Origin: Tidjanibacter sp.
GTDB lineage: Bacteria > Bacteroidota > Bacteroidia > Bacteroidales > Rikenellaceae
DNA: 64,000 bases
Reading direction: 5' to 3'
NCBI GenBank assembly: GCA_017396085.1
Contig: JAFQNC010000035.1
Location: 1-64,000 of the forward strand
Shown here: in pieces, positions 17,059 through 25,914 of the stretch
Numbering within the stretch: position 1 is the stretch's first letter
How the letters are laid out: each line of letters opens with the position of its first letter
The notes under the pieces: generated by a model
Databases searched by the model: none
Seen by the model: the letters and a program-made list of their open reading frames with translations, nothing else
What the model was told of the DNA's origin: nothing
Made by a program: the position numbers and the translations under genes

Positions 17059-18279
17059 TTATTTATTTTTTGGCACAAAGAGCAATGAACTATCGCCGTA
17101 GGAGAGGAAGCGGAAGCCGTTGTCCATAGCGTAGGCATACATCCTGCGCCAATCCTCGCCCACCACTGCCGAGATGAGCAACAATAGTGTGCTCTTCGGC
17201 TGGTGGAAGTTGGTAACAAGGCCCTCGATGATGCGAAAGCGGTAGTGGGGAGTAATCATAATCTGCGTGGCAGCCGAGAGTTCTTCTACCCCCTCATGCT
17301 CCATCCACCCGATGAGTGCATCCAAGAGGGCGGCACTCTCCACCTCCTGCGGTATGTCGTAAATCTCCCACTGCCCAACGGTACGCTCCACCACGGGCGA
17401 GCCCTCCTGCAACACCCTCCAACCCAGAGCCGCCACCGACTCAATGGTGCGGGTGCTGGTGGTACCCACCGAGATGATGCGCCCCAAGTGGTTGCGCAGG
17501 TTACGTAGGGCAGCAAGTGTGATGATGAAATGCTCCGTGTGCATCGTGTGGTTGGTGGCATCGGCCTCCTTTACGGGCAGGAAGGTGCCTGCTCCCACGT
17601 GGAGCGTAACCTCCTCGGTGCCAACTCCTTTGTGGTGTAGTTCATCAATGAGTCTTGTGGTGAAGTGGAGCCCTGCAGTGGGTGCCGCCACCGAGCCCTC
17701 CACACGGGAGTAGACCGTTTGGTAGCGGGTGTTGTCAATCTCCTCACTCTCACGACCAAGGTAGGGGGGAATTGGTATGCGCCCAAGGTGCTCGATGACC
17801 TGACCAAAGGTCGCATCGGCATCCCAACGGAAGGTGATGACGTGGGCTTTGTCCACCTGTTCGCCCCTTGTGGCTTCAAGGCGACAGGCCTTGCCGCCCA
17901 TCTCAAACTCCACTACCAGTGGGCCCTCCTTCCACTTCTTCAAACCTCCCACCAAGCACCTCCACCGGCTCTCGCCACGGGCTGCAAAGGCCCTCTCATA
18001 GTCGGCAGGGTCGTGGGGCTCAAGGCAAAAGACCTCCAACAGTGCTCCCGTGGGCTTATGCATCAGCAGGCGTGCACGGAACACGCGCGTGTTGTTGAAC
18101 ACCAGTAGCGCACCCTCGGGCAACTCTTCGGGCAGGTTGTGGAACTTGCGGTGGGTGATGTTACCCTCGCGCCACACCAGCAGATTGGAGTGGTCCCTCT
18201 CGGAGAGAGGAAACTTGGCTATCCTCTCATCGGGCAGATTGTAATCAAAATCTGCGATATTTAGAGTATGAAGAATCAA
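17059..18279 (-). CDS. queA: S-adenosylmethionine:tRNA ribosyltransferase-isomerase
   Basis: 406 residues if translation starts at the TTG at 18277-18279. The only upstream in-frame ATGs (around 18402-18417) fall inside the RNase P RNA gene, so they are rejected. QueA transfers the ribosyl part of SAM to preQ1 at tRNA position 34, making epoxyqueuosine. Seen: DFDYNLPDERIAKFPL near the N-terminus, VFNNTRVFRARL, SVAAPTAGLHFT, HVGAGTFLPVKE, VGTTSTRTIES, and NFHQPKSTLLLLISA near the C-terminus, all QueA hallmarks. Full length. It heads the queA-ygiQ-dnaB run, directly after the rnpB terminator zone. Confidence 0.92.
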   Translation of the reverse strand: MILHTLNIADFDYNLPDERIAKFPLSERDHSNLLVWREGNITHRKFHNLPEELPEGALLVFNNTRVFRARLLMHKPTGALLEVFCLEPHDPADYERAFAARGESRWRCLVGGLKKWKEGPLVVEFEMGGKACRLEATRGEQVDKAHVITFRWDADATFGQVIEHLGRIPIPPYLGRESEEIDNTRYQTVYSRVEGSVAAPTAGLHFTTRLIDELHHKGVGTEEVTLHVGAGTFLPVKEADATNHTMHTEHFIITLAALRNLRNHLGRIISVGTTSTRTIESVAALGWRVLQEGSPVVERTVGQWEIYDIPQEVESAALLDALIGWMEHEGVEELSAATQIMITPHYRFRIIEGLVTNFHQPKSTLLLLISAVVGEDWRRMYAYAMDNGFRFLSYGDSSLLFVPKNK

Positions 18280-18305
18280 TTTTGAATTTTGAATTTTGAA
18301 TTGCA

Positions 18306-18747
18306 AAAAAAGTGTTTGGTGTGGGGTATAAGCCGAGTTCTGTACTGCTTGGTCCCCCTTGGGAGCGTTGCACGCAACCTCCCTCGGCGGAGCAGCCTTC
18401 ATCATTAATCTATGCACTGCGGTCGCCCGCAGGCTACGTTAGCGTTCTACCCCTCGGCATCGGGCGAGCAACCCTACATACTGCCGATATACTTGAACTT
18501 GCAACCCGCCGGTGGTACTGTCCCCGGAGTATCGCTACCCGAGCGGTGGGCTCTTACCCCGCCTTTTCACCCTTACCTGCCGAGTGAGAGAACGTGCCCC
18601 TCACCACACAAGGGCAGGCGGTTGTTTTCTGTTACCTTGAACCTTGCCGTTGCCAACAACTTCCCGTTAGGAAGCGCGGTGCTCTGTGTTGCCCGGACTT
18701 TCCTCTCCCTCCCAAAGGGAGGCAGCGATGAAACCCCCACGCCAAAC
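18306..18747 (-). ncRNA. rnpB: RNase P RNA (class A)
   Basis: The catalytic RNA of RNase P, which trims tRNA 5' leaders. Read on the minus strand, the 5' half contains the universal GAGGAAAGTCCGGGC (P4 region, near 18687-18713) and the 3' part ends with ACAGAACTCGGCTTATA (near 18326-18342). The extreme ends pair as helix P1: GTTTGGCGTGGGG with CCCCACACCAAAC, one mismatch. The -7 box TATCTTTG (18754-18761) sets the 5' end near 18747. A T run follows P1 at about 18303-18310. Exact ends are uncertain by several nt. Confidence 0.93.
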
Positions 18748-18753
18748 AGCCCA

Positions 18754-18761
18754 CAAAGATA
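18754..18761 (-). promoter_or_regulatory. -7 box of rnpB promoter
   Basis: Minus-strand TATCTTTG matches TAnnTTTG. At the 19-bp position upstream is TTTC (18781-18784), one mismatch to TTTG. Distance to the inferred RNA start is about 7 nt. Confidence 0.65.
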
Positions 18762-18823
18762 CCTATTATAGTTGAAATTTGAAAATTGAAAATGGAGAAT
18801 TGAAATTTCTCAATACTATTTTG

Positions 18824-18831
18824 TATCTTTG
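18824..18831 (+). promoter_or_regulatory. -7 box of Sel1-repeat gene promoter
   Basis: TATCTTTG on the plus strand, 28 nt before the start codon at 18860. No clear TTTG at 19-20 bp spacing. It diverges from the rnpB promoter. Confidence 0.5.
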
Positions 18832-18859
18832 TGGAAATTAACCAATACCCCCTACTGCT

Positions 18860-19993
18860 ATGAGATTTTTTTCACTGGCAAGCAATATGTTCCACCTCTC
18901 TGCCGAGCAGGTGCAGGAACTCGAAACGCAGGCCGCTGCGGATGATGCCGTGGCAGCCTACAAGTTGGGCCGCTATCTCTACTGTGTCCGCCCACAATCC
19001 GACTCCGTGCAGAGGGCAGCAGTGCTCTTTATGAAGGCCAAAGCCGAGGGGGTGGTGGAGGCCGGTGTGGCCATTGCCCAAATGTGGTTCAGGGGCGATT
19101 TTGGACTCGTGGACCGCTCCAAGGGTAGGCACTTCCTGATGGAGGCTCTTGAGAAGGAGAACGAGTTTGCAGCCGAGGTCCACTTGAAGAAGATTATCTA
19201 TGGTCAAGACGGCTTTGAGGTCGATTTGGACAAGGCGGTGGAAACTCTCAAACTGCTTGTGAAACAGAGTGATAACCCCAATTTCTACTACTTGCTGGGC
19301 CTTGCCTACGAAAGGCAAGACAACTTTGCCGAGGCTCTGCCTTGGTTTGAAAAGGCCTATGATGGTGGGGTTAAGGAGGCAACCTTTGACTTGGCTTTGG
19401 CAAGGTCGGGTGGCTTCACGGAGGATGGCTATTTTGCCGATTCCGACACCTACCTTGAAGAGTTGGCCCACCTTGGCGAAGAGTCTGAGGATGGACTTGC
19501 TACCTACCTCTTTGCCGACTATGTGGCGGGTGGGTATGATGATTTTGACAGCGAAGAAGAGAAGGCCGCTGCTCACCAAGCAATCAAGGAGGCAATGGAG
19601 AGCGCACTCGCTTGGGGTGCCTCGGAGGCGGCACTGTTCTTGGGCGATGCCTACTACAACGCCAGCCACGGCTTTGAGCAGAACAACAAGGGGGCCTTAT
19701 CCTACTACGCAAAGGGCGCAATTTTGGGCTCGGCCGAGTGCTACGAGCGTATGTATGAGATGGTTACAGCAGAGGAGGTTGAGGGCTACAGCGATGGTTT
19801 TGCAGCCAGTTGTGCCATCGAGGGTGCTCGCTTGGGCTCGGAGTTCCTTATGCATCAGGTGGTTGGGCGTTACAAGTCGGGCCAACTGACCGACTGGGCT
19901 GCCGAGATTGAGCAGTACTACCTCCCCGTGGTGGCAGCAATGGACGATGAGGACCTTCCCGATGATGATGGCCGCTACGATGCCTACGCATAG
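18860..19993 (+). CDS. Sel1/TPR-repeat protein
   Basis: 377 residues. Composed of helical Sel1/TPR-type repeats, recognisable from AAYKLGRYLY, GVAIAQMWFRGDFG, NFYYLLGLAYERQDNFAEALPWFEKAYDGG, and AALFLGDAYY..NKGALSYYAKGAILG, where Gly/Ala and Tyr recur at repeat spacing. No signal peptide is visible, so it is probably cytosolic and mediates protein-protein contacts. The C-terminus is very acidic. A second ATG at residue 10 (MFHLSAEQ) is an alternative start. The partner is unknown. The gene stands between divergent rnpB and a DUF3078 gene. Confidence 0.8.
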   Translation: MRFFSLASNMFHLSAEQVQELETQAAADDAVAAYKLGRYLYCVRPQSDSVQRAAVLFMKAKAEGVVEAGVAIAQMWFRGDFGLVDRSKGRHFLMEALEKENEFAAEVHLKKIIYGQDGFEVDLDKAVETLKLLVKQSDNPNFYYLLGLAYERQDNFAEALPWFEKAYDGGVKEATFDLALARSGGFTEDGYFADSDTYLEELAHLGEESEDGLATYLFADYVAGGYDDFDSEEEKAAAHQAIKEAMESALAWGASEAALFLGDAYYNASHGFEQNNKGALSYYAKGAILGSAECYERMYEMVTAEEVEGYSDGFAASCAIEGARLGSEFLMHQVVGRYKSGQLTDWAAEIEQYYLPVVAAMDDEDLPDDDGRYDAYA

Positions 19994-20063
19994 GGGCGTG
20001 TGGTGTGGGCCGATTTGGAGCGACAACGAACAATAAACACATAAAAAACAAACACAACGAACA

Positions 20064-20945
20064 ATGAAAAAAATTCTTCTTTCGGCGGCAGCACTCTTGG
20101 CGTGTGTGTCGCTGTGGGCCGAGGAGCCCCAAGCCGAGCCTTCGCCTTGGAAAATGGCAGGTAGCGCAGGTATCACAGGCTCGCAAATGACTTTGACAAA
20201 TTGGGCTGCGGGTGGCGACCCCAGCGTGGCAGCCGACTTTCAATTCAACTATTCGATTGACTATCAGAAGGACAACTCGCTGTGGCAAAACCGCTTGGAG
20301 TTGGCCTATGGTCTGAACCGCACCGAGAGTAACGGCACCCGCAAGACCAACGACAAGATTTACTTCTCCTCGTCTTATGGTCAAAAGGTGCACGATGGGC
20401 TCTATGTGTCGGCTCTTGTGAAGTTCAACACCCAGTTTGCCAATGGCTTCGACTATGCTGTCAAGAACGACAACGGCTCCTACAAGCAGACCTCGGGCTT
20501 TATGGCTCCTGCCTACTTCAGTGGTGGTCTTGGTGTGGAGTGGAAACCCAAAGGGTGGCTCTCGGTCAATGCTTCGCCTGCTACTTGGAAGGCTACCATT
20601 GTGAATAACGAAGGGTTGCGTCCCTTCTATGGCTTGGAGGCCGACCAGATGATGCGCCACGAGTTTGGTGGCAACGTGAAGATTGAGGTGCAGGGTAAGA
20701 TTGTGGGCGACCTTTCGGGCTACACTCGTTTGAACCTCTTCTCCAACTTCTTGGATAATCCGCAGAATGTGGATGTTGATTGGACAATGAGGCTCGACCT
20801 GAAGATTAACAAGTGGCTCTCGGCCAACGTGAACCTCCACGCCATCTACGATGACGACATCAAGATTCCCCAACCCGATGGCACACTGGGCCGCCGCTTG
20901 CAGTTGCAGGAGGTTGCGGGCGTGGGCCTGTTGGTCAAGTTCTAA
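20064..20945 (+). CDS. DUF3078 family outer-membrane beta-barrel protein
   Basis: 293 residues. Signal peptide MKKILLSAAALLACVSLWA (cleavage near 19). The mature part begins with WKMAGSAGITGSQMTLTNWAAGG, the pattern seen at the start of DUF3078 proteins, and continues as alternating amphipathic strands ending in a C-terminal aromatic (LLVKF), as expected for an outer-membrane barrel. Family function is unknown. It is followed by a strong terminator at 20967-21008. The 70-nt gap from the Sel1 gene allows co-transcription. Confidence 0.86.
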   Translation: MKKILLSAAALLACVSLWAEEPQAEPSPWKMAGSAGITGSQMTLTNWAAGGDPSVAADFQFNYSIDYQKDNSLWQNRLELAYGLNRTESNGTRKTNDKIYFSSSYGQKVHDGLYVSALVKFNTQFANGFDYAVKNDNGSYKQTSGFMAPAYFSGGLGVEWKPKGWLSVNASPATWKATIVNNEGLRPFYGLEADQMMRHEFGGNVKIEVQGKIVGDLSGYTRLNLFSNFLDNPQNVDVDWTMRLDLKINKWLSANVNLHAIYDDDIKIPQPDGTLGRRLQLQEVAGVGLLVKF

Positions 20946-20966
20946 CCGACAACACAGAATACGAAC

Positions 20967-21008
20967 AAAAAACTCTCGGGTAACAAAATCGTTACCCGAG
21001 AGTTTTTT
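20967..21008. terminator. Terminator, stem CTCTCGGGTAAC, copy 1
   Basis: 18-bp perfect stem (20967-20984 with 20991-21008), 6-nt loop AAAATC, flanked by A and T runs, so it can act for both the DUF3078 gene (+) and the converging LRR gene (-). The stem core is shared with the hairpin at 22624-22661. Confidence 0.92.
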
Positions 21009-21055
21009 GCTGTCAGTCGTCAGTTGTTAGCTGAAAACAGAAAACTGATAACTAC

Positions 21056-22534
21056 TTAAAATTGGTGGCCAACGATAGCCAACTCGTAGTCGCTCCACAC
21101 GGGGGCCGACTTGTAGGCACCGACACTCTCCGTGGGAACGTAGATGGTGCGGTTGGTGCCATTGTAGTCGAAACCATCGGGTCCCAGCAGCGGGGGCTCC
21201 ACAGCAGGGCACCACACGTTTACAAGCCCCGAGCAGTCCTCAAAGGCCCAGCCGCCAATCTCCTTCACACTCTTGGGAATGGTGATGGATGTCAGCGAGG
21301 TGCAGTTCTTGAATGAGTAGTCGCCAATGGTGTTCAAACCATCGGGGAGAACAATCTCTGCAAGGGCGGTGCAGTTGCGGAAGGCGTAGTCGTCCAGAGT
21401 AACCACGCTTGCAGGCAACTCAATGTTCTTCAGGCTCTCGCAGTTGTAGAAGGTGCTGTTGGCGATGGTGGTCAGTCCTGCGGGTAGGGTTATGGTTTCC
21501 AGAGCCTTGCAGAAGTAGAAGGCGTAGGTGCCAATGGTCGCCACCGTGTTGGGAATTGCAATCTCTTTCAGTGCATAGCAACTCTGGAAAGTCCTCTCGC
21601 CCACGGCTTTGAGCCCCTCGTGGAGGACCACATCGGTGAGCGCCTCGCAGGAGTAGAAGAGGTAGGTGGGCAGAGCCTGCACCGAGGCGGGAATCTCAAT
21701 TTGTTTGAGGCTCGTGCAGTTCTGAAAAGCCCTCTCACCAATGCTCTCCAACCCCTCGGGTAGGGCAATCTCGGTGAGTGCCGAGCAGTTGCGGAAGGCT
21801 TCGTTACCAATGGTTTTGATGCTCTGTGGCAGGGTGATAGCGATGAGCAAGTCGCACCCATAGAAAGCATCCGCCCCTATGGCACTAACGCCCGTGAAGT
21901 ATTTGAACTCTCGGAAGGCTTTGATATCGTGGCCGGAGAAGGTGGTGCCTATGTCGCTCACGGCGGCAGCCTCTTTGTAGGAGAGTTGCTGGTCGCCATT
22001 GGTGTCCCACGCTAATACGCAGAGCACTTTGGTGTCGTTGTCGAGGAAGTTTATGGGGGCATTTTGCTGGTCGTAGTATCCCTCCAAGGGGATAATCACG
22101 GTCTGCCCGCTGGTGAGCACAAAGGTAACATCCTCGGTGCCAATTGTGATGGACTCAATGAGCGTTTCGCCATCTTTGCCGTCTTTGCCATCCTTACCAT
22201 CTTCACCATTTTTACCATTCTCTCCATCCTTACCATCTTCGCCATTTTTACCATTCTCTCCATTCTTGCCGTGGCGAATGCTGATGGATGAGTTGTCGGA
22301 GAAGTGGATGGTGTAGCCCTCGGCACTCTCCTCTATTGAGGTGATAGTCAGCCGATTGGCGTAGGCTTCGAGGAGTGTTTGCACATCGGCAAGAGCCTCT
22401 TCCAACTGCTTTTGTTCCTCCTCGAGTTTGTCCATTCGGTTGGTAAGGTCGCTGTCATCGTAGGAGCACCCAACGCTCAACACAATGAGCAGGGTGGCTA
22501 TGAAGGGGAAAAGTTTTTTCATAATTCTAATCAA
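21056..22534 (-). CDS. BspA-type leucine-rich-repeat surface lipoprotein with collagen-like stretch
   Basis: 492 residues from ATG 22534; an ATG at residue 5 (MKKLF) is the more usual start. Lipoprotein signal with lipobox LSVGC (Cys23), followed by acidic SYDDSD, a likely surface-export signal. Then a coiled coil (about 28-58, DUF4988-like), twelve Gly-X-Y triplets (89-124, X/Y mainly Lys, Glu, Asp, Asn), an EF-hand-like DTNGDQQLSYKEA, and about nine LRR_5 (BspA) repeats with IGxxAFxxCxxLxxIxLP (about 210-440). Such proteins usually mediate adhesion. It is flanked by two near-identical terminators and has its own transcription unit. Confidence 0.88.
   Translation of the reverse strand: MIRIMKKLFPFIATLLIVLSVGCSYDDSDLTNRMDKLEEEQKQLEEALADVQTLLEAYANRLTITSIEESAEGYTIHFSDNSSISIRHGKNGENGKNGEDGKDGENGKNGEDGKDGKDGKDGETLIESITIGTEDVTFVLTSGQTVIIPLEGYYDQQNAPINFLDNDTKVLCVLAWDTNGDQQLSYKEAAAVSDIGTTFSGHDIKAFREFKYFTGVSAIGADAFYGCDLLIAITLPQSIKTIGNEAFRNCSALTEIALPEGLESIGERAFQNCTSLKQIEIPASVQALPTYLFYSCEALTDVVLHEGLKAVGERTFQSCYALKEIAIPNTVATIGTYAFYFCKALETITLPAGLTTIANSTFYNCESLKNIELPASVVTLDDYAFRNCTALAEIVLPDGLNTIGDYSFKNCTSLTSITIPKSVKEIGGWAFEDCSGLVNVWCPAVEPPLLGPDGFDYNGTNRTIYVPTESVGAYKSAPVWSDYELAIVGHQF
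22163..22270 (-). repeat. Gly-X-Y coding repeats with 36-bp tandem unit
   Basis: Encodes residues 89-124 of the LRR lipoprotein. Two adjacent 36-bp copies (22188-22223 and 22224-22259) differ at a single base, so 12-codon units appear recently duplicated and could change in number without frameshift. Confidence 0.85.
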
Positions 22535-22623
22535 TAAGTTTTCACAAAGTTATGAAAGATTTATCAACCCACCAAACATATTGTGCACGTGGTCGCTCTC
22601 CACACCCACAGGCACACACAAAA

Positions 22624-22661
22624 AGACTCTCGGGTAACATTTTCGTTACCCGAGAGTCTTC
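22624..22661. terminator. Terminator, stem CTCTCGGGTAAC, copy 2
   Basis: Perfect 16-bp stem AAGACTCTCGGGTAAC (22624-22639), loop ATTTTC, complementary arm 22646-22661. It lies after the C1 peptidase gene (-) and upstream of the LRR gene start. Nearly identical to the hairpin at 20967-21008. Confidence 0.85.
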
Positions 22662-22694
22662 TTAGTTAATTTTGAATTTTGAATTCTCAATTCC

Positions 22695-23900
22695 TTATTT
22701 GATGCCCAATTTCTTTTTGATGGGTTTGGGGAGGGCGTCTTTGTGAACGATGATGTTCATTGTTTTGTAGCGCACAAAGGCCTTCGAGGCATACCAAATG
22801 CCATCATACTTGCCACTCTTGCCCCACGAGTTCTTGACCATATAGTACTCGGTACCCTCTTGGTCCACAGCCTTACCATAAATCAGCATACCGTGGTCAT
22901 CGGTGGTTTCCCAGTTGTCGTAGGCTTGCTGACGCTCCTCTTGGGTGCACCACTTCTGGGGCTGGGGTTTGGTGGTGAGTTTGCGCTCGGCGGGCGAGAG
23001 TTTCAGCCAGCGGGCCATATCCGAGCCGCTGAGTTCCTGCACCTTCTCCACATCGGGCATAACGGCAATACCATCGCGGGTGAAGCCGCTCTCGCTCACA
23101 TCGCTACCCCAAGCAATGGTGTAGCCTTTGTCGATGGCGTTGTCAAAAACCTCCATAAGTTCGTCAATGGGAAGGTTGTAGGACTTGGCCCAACGCCAGT
23201 TGTCGGGAATCTCCAACACAAACGACTCGTAGAAGGGGTAGTGGGTGTAGGAGGTGAGCGAAATGTAGTCGGCAGCGTTCAGACCGGTGGACTCATAGAA
23301 CGATGCGGGGGTGTACTCCTTGCCCTCGTAGGTGAAGGTCTCGGGGCACTCGCCGAGGTAGATGTCGTGCACTGCCTTGATAGCCTTCTTCCAGAGGGGT
23401 TGGCCATTGGCATCGAGTTGCAGGCTGCGGTGTTTGCCCTTGGCGATGGCGGCAACAACTGCATCGCTCACTGCGGAGAGTTCGTTGTGGTTGCTGAGGG
23501 TGTCGCCATACATCACACCGGGGCGCATCTCTGCCTCGGGAACGAGGCCGTAGTGCTCCATACCGTAGATTACGTCATAGAACGAGCCACCCTGCGCAAA
23601 CGACACATCGCCGTGGGTGCGCACTGCACGGTCGGCCCTGTCGAGGTAGGTGTGGTGCACGAGGTACATCTCCGAGAAGTCATACTCGCCCTTGCCCATA
23701 CGCAACAACTCCGACTCAATGAACGAGAGAGCCGAGTAGCACCAGCAGGTGCCTGCGCGGTTTTGGTTCTTGATGCTGGTGATGGGGTTCTCCTTCACCA
23801 CGGTAAACTGGAAGCCATCCTCCTGCTTGGGGGCTTGCTCCTGTGCGGCGGCACCATAGACGGCTGCGGCTGCGCACATTGCGATGATAAGTTTTTTCAT
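22695..23900 (-). CDS. C1-family cysteine aminopeptidase (PepC/bleomycin hydrolase-like), secreted
   Basis: 401 residues from ATG 23900; the frame extends 21 codons further but MKKLIIAMCAAAAVYGAAAQ is a clean signal peptide. Papain-fold peptidase of the bleomycin hydrolase/PepC group. Catalytic residues seen: Cys52 in RAGTCW, His336 in DDHGMLIYG, Asn357 in VKNSWG, and the oxyanion Gln in KNQNR (46). Exported to periplasm or beyond, it would trim N-termini of peptides. The DUF4923 gene lies upstream (-), with pepT and an OPT transporter further on, a peptide-use neighbourhood. Terminated by the hairpin at 22624-22661. Confidence 0.92.
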   Translation of the reverse strand: MKKLIIAMCAAAAVYGAAAQEQAPKQEDGFQFTVVKENPITSIKNQNRAGTCWCYSALSFIESELLRMGKGEYDFSEMYLVHHTYLDRADRAVRTHGDVSFAQGGSFYDVIYGMEHYGLVPEAEMRPGVMYGDTLSNHNELSAVSDAVVAAIAKGKHRSLQLDANGQPLWKKAIKAVHDIYLGECPETFTYEGKEYTPASFYESTGLNAADYISLTSYTHYPFYESFVLEIPDNWRWAKSYNLPIDELMEVFDNAIDKGYTIAWGSDVSESGFTRDGIAVMPDVEKVQELSGSDMARWLKLSPAERKLTTKPQPQKWCTQEERQQAYDNWETTDDHGMLIYGKAVDQEGTEYYMVKNSWGKSGKYDGIWYASKAFVRYKTMNIIVHKDALPKPIKKKLGIK

Positions 23901-23969
23901 TTTGATTTGGTGTTTTTCTCTATTTTCTTGTTCGTAAATCTTTCCTTTTGGGTCATTTGTCATTGAGCC

Positions 23970-24602
23970 CTACAACTTCTTGCACTCGAAGCCGATGTTC
24001 ATACCATCGTAACCCTTCACCACTGCGCCAATGGCAGCGATGGTGGTATTAGACGACTTGCTGCTGACACTCTTAAGCAACTCCAACAAGCCATCGGCCT
24101 TGAAGAGGATGTTGATGTTTTGCTCGCTTACGACCATACGTGTGGTGAAACTCTTGCCGCCCTCTTTGAGCGAGAGGCTCACGGTCTCGGCCTTTTTGTC
24201 GTAGGCCCACTTGCCCTTGACCTCCTTGCTACCCAACTTGGTGGAGAAGGTGCCGTCTTCGCCAAAGGTGAATGAGAATGCGCCCTCTTTGATACCAATC
24301 TTGGCCAACATAGGCTCAATCTTTGTCTCCACGGTCTCGGCTGCCACTGTGCCACCTGCGGCTGTGAGTGCGTTCTCCGACTCAAACTCCACTGCGGCTT
24401 TCACGTAGGTCCACGTGCCGGGAATGTCGGCTTCCTTTACGGCAATGCCGAGCAGTTGCTGTACGCTCTCGGGCACCACCTCGTCAATCTTGTCGCCGGC
24501 CACCTGCTTGGCAATGTTTTTCAGGCTGCCGAGGTTGAATTGTGCGCTGGCGGTAGCGGCCATTGCCACCACCATCACCACGCTGATAATCAGTTTCTTC
24601 AT
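23970..24602 (-). CDS. DUF4923 family exported protein
   Basis: 210 residues. Signal peptide MKKLIISVVMVVAMAATASA, cleaved before QFNLG. Contains IPGTWTYVKAAVEFESENAL and FGEDGTFSTKLGSKEVKGKWAYD, a lipocalin-like pattern typical of DUF4923, a Bacteroidales family of unknown function. It has no lipobox, so is probably periplasmic or secreted. The 69-nt gap to the C1 peptidase start suggests they share a transcript. No catalytic residues are recognisable. Confidence 0.8.
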   Translation of the reverse strand: MKKLIISVVMVVAMAATASAQFNLGSLKNIAKQVAGDKIDEVVPESVQQLLGIAVKEADIPGTWTYVKAAVEFESENALTAAGGTVAAETVETKIEPMLAKIGIKEGAFSFTFGEDGTFSTKLGSKEVKGKWAYDKKAETVSLSLKEGGKSFTTRMVVSEQNINILFKADGLLELLKSVSSKSSNTTIAAIGAVVKGYDGMNIGFECKKL

Positions 24603-24681
24603 AAGGATATTTTTGTCTATTTGTTTGTGTTTATTTACTAATTACTATTTACTAATTACTAATTAGTAATCAGTTTGACCG

Positions 24682-25899
24682 CTACTCAGCCCACAACCTC
24701 ACGAGGTTTACCAGAGTCTGCACCGAGCGGTACATCGTGTCGAGCGACACATACTCAAACTTGCCGTGGAAGTTCATACCACCCGTGTAGAGGTTGGGGC
24801 AGGGAAGGCCCATATAGGAGAGCCTGCTGCCATCGGTACCGCCACGAATGGGTTTGACGATGGGCACAACGCCAGCCTGCTCCATAGCCTGCATAGCCTT
24901 CTCGATAATCTCGGGATGGGGCTCCACCATCTCCCTCATATTGTAATATTGGTCTTTGAGGGTGAGCCTCACGGTGCCCTCGCCATACTTGCCATTGACG
25001 TAGGCGGTGATTTGCTCCATCAAGGCCTTTTTCTGCTCGAAGAGTTCGCGGTTGTGGTCCCTGACGATGTAGCTCAGCTCGGCGTGCTCCACCTCGCCAC
25101 GCATACCCACCAAGTGGTAGAACCCATCGTAGCCCTCGGTGTGCTCGGGCCTCTGGTGGGCGGGTAGTAGCGAGTTGAGTTCCATTGCTATCTGCATAGC
25201 ATTGACCATCTTGTCTTTGGCCATACCGGGGTGGATGTTGCGACCGCTCACCTCCCACTTGGCGCTTGCGGCGTTGAAGTTCTCATACTCCAACTCGCCC
25301 TCCATACCTCCGTCTACGGTGTAGCCCACCTGTGCGCCAAAGGCCTCCACATCGAAGTAGTCCACCCCTCGACCAATCTCCTCATCGGGAGTGAAACCGA
25401 TGCGTACTTTGCCGTGCTGCACCTCGGGGTGCGCAAGCAGATACTCGGCCATAGTCATAATCTCGGCCACGCCGGCCTTGTCATCGGCACCGAGTAGGGT
25501 GGTGCCATCGGTGGTAATGAGGGTGTGGCCCACAAAGAATTTCAGTTCGGGGAACTCCTTGACGGTCATTGTGAGCGAGGGGTTTAGTGCGATGTCGCCA
25601 CCATCGTAGTCATTCACAAATTGAGGTTTGACGGCTGCGCCACTCATATCGGGCGAGGTGTCCACGTGGCTGATGAAGCCCACCACGGGGGCGTTCTCGT
25701 AACCCTCCGAAGCGGGAATGGTGCCCATAACGTAGCCGTGTTGGTCCATCACCACCTCGGTAAGTCCGAGTCCAATCATCTCCTCCTTGAGCGCACGGAG
25801 CAACACGAGTTGCTTGTCGGTGGAGGGAAATGTTATGCTGTTTTCATCGCTCTGCGTGTCGTAGGCGACATATTTCAGAAATCTCTCTTTCAGTTCCAT
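24682..25899 (-). CDS. pepT: Peptidase T (tripeptide aminopeptidase)
   Basis: 405 residues, the usual PepT length. Cytosolic dinuclear zinc M20B enzyme that removes N-terminal residues from tripeptides. Seen: zinc ligand His78 and Asp80 in SHVDTSPD, bridging Asp in LGADDKAG (about 141), catalytic/ligand Glu pair in TPDEEIG (about 173-175), and the C-terminal His in a GGTDGSRLSYMGLPCPN context. The oligopeptide transporter gene lies directly upstream on the same strand, so import and cytosolic cleavage of peptides are probably coupled. A TAATTA-rich repeat and no strong hairpin follow the gene. Confidence 0.96.
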   Translation of the reverse strand: MELKERFLKYVAYDTQSDENSITFPSTDKQLVLLRALKEEMIGLGLTEVVMDQHGYVMGTIPASEGYENAPVVGFISHVDTSPDMSGAAVKPQFVNDYDGGDIALNPSLTMTVKEFPELKFFVGHTLITTDGTTLLGADDKAGVAEIMTMAEYLLAHPEVQHGKVRIGFTPDEEIGRGVDYFDVEAFGAQVGYTVDGGMEGELEYENFNAASAKWEVSGRNIHPGMAKDKMVNAMQIAMELNSLLPAHQRPEHTEGYDGFYHLVGMRGEVEHAELSYIVRDHNRELFEQKKALMEQITAYVNGKYGEGTVRLTLKDQYYNMREMVEPHPEIIEKAMQAMEQAGVVPIVKPIRGGTDGSRLSYMGLPCPNLYTGGMNFHGKFEYVSLDTMYRSVQTLVNLVRLWAE

Positions 25900-25914
25900 A
25901 GTTATTAGTCTACT

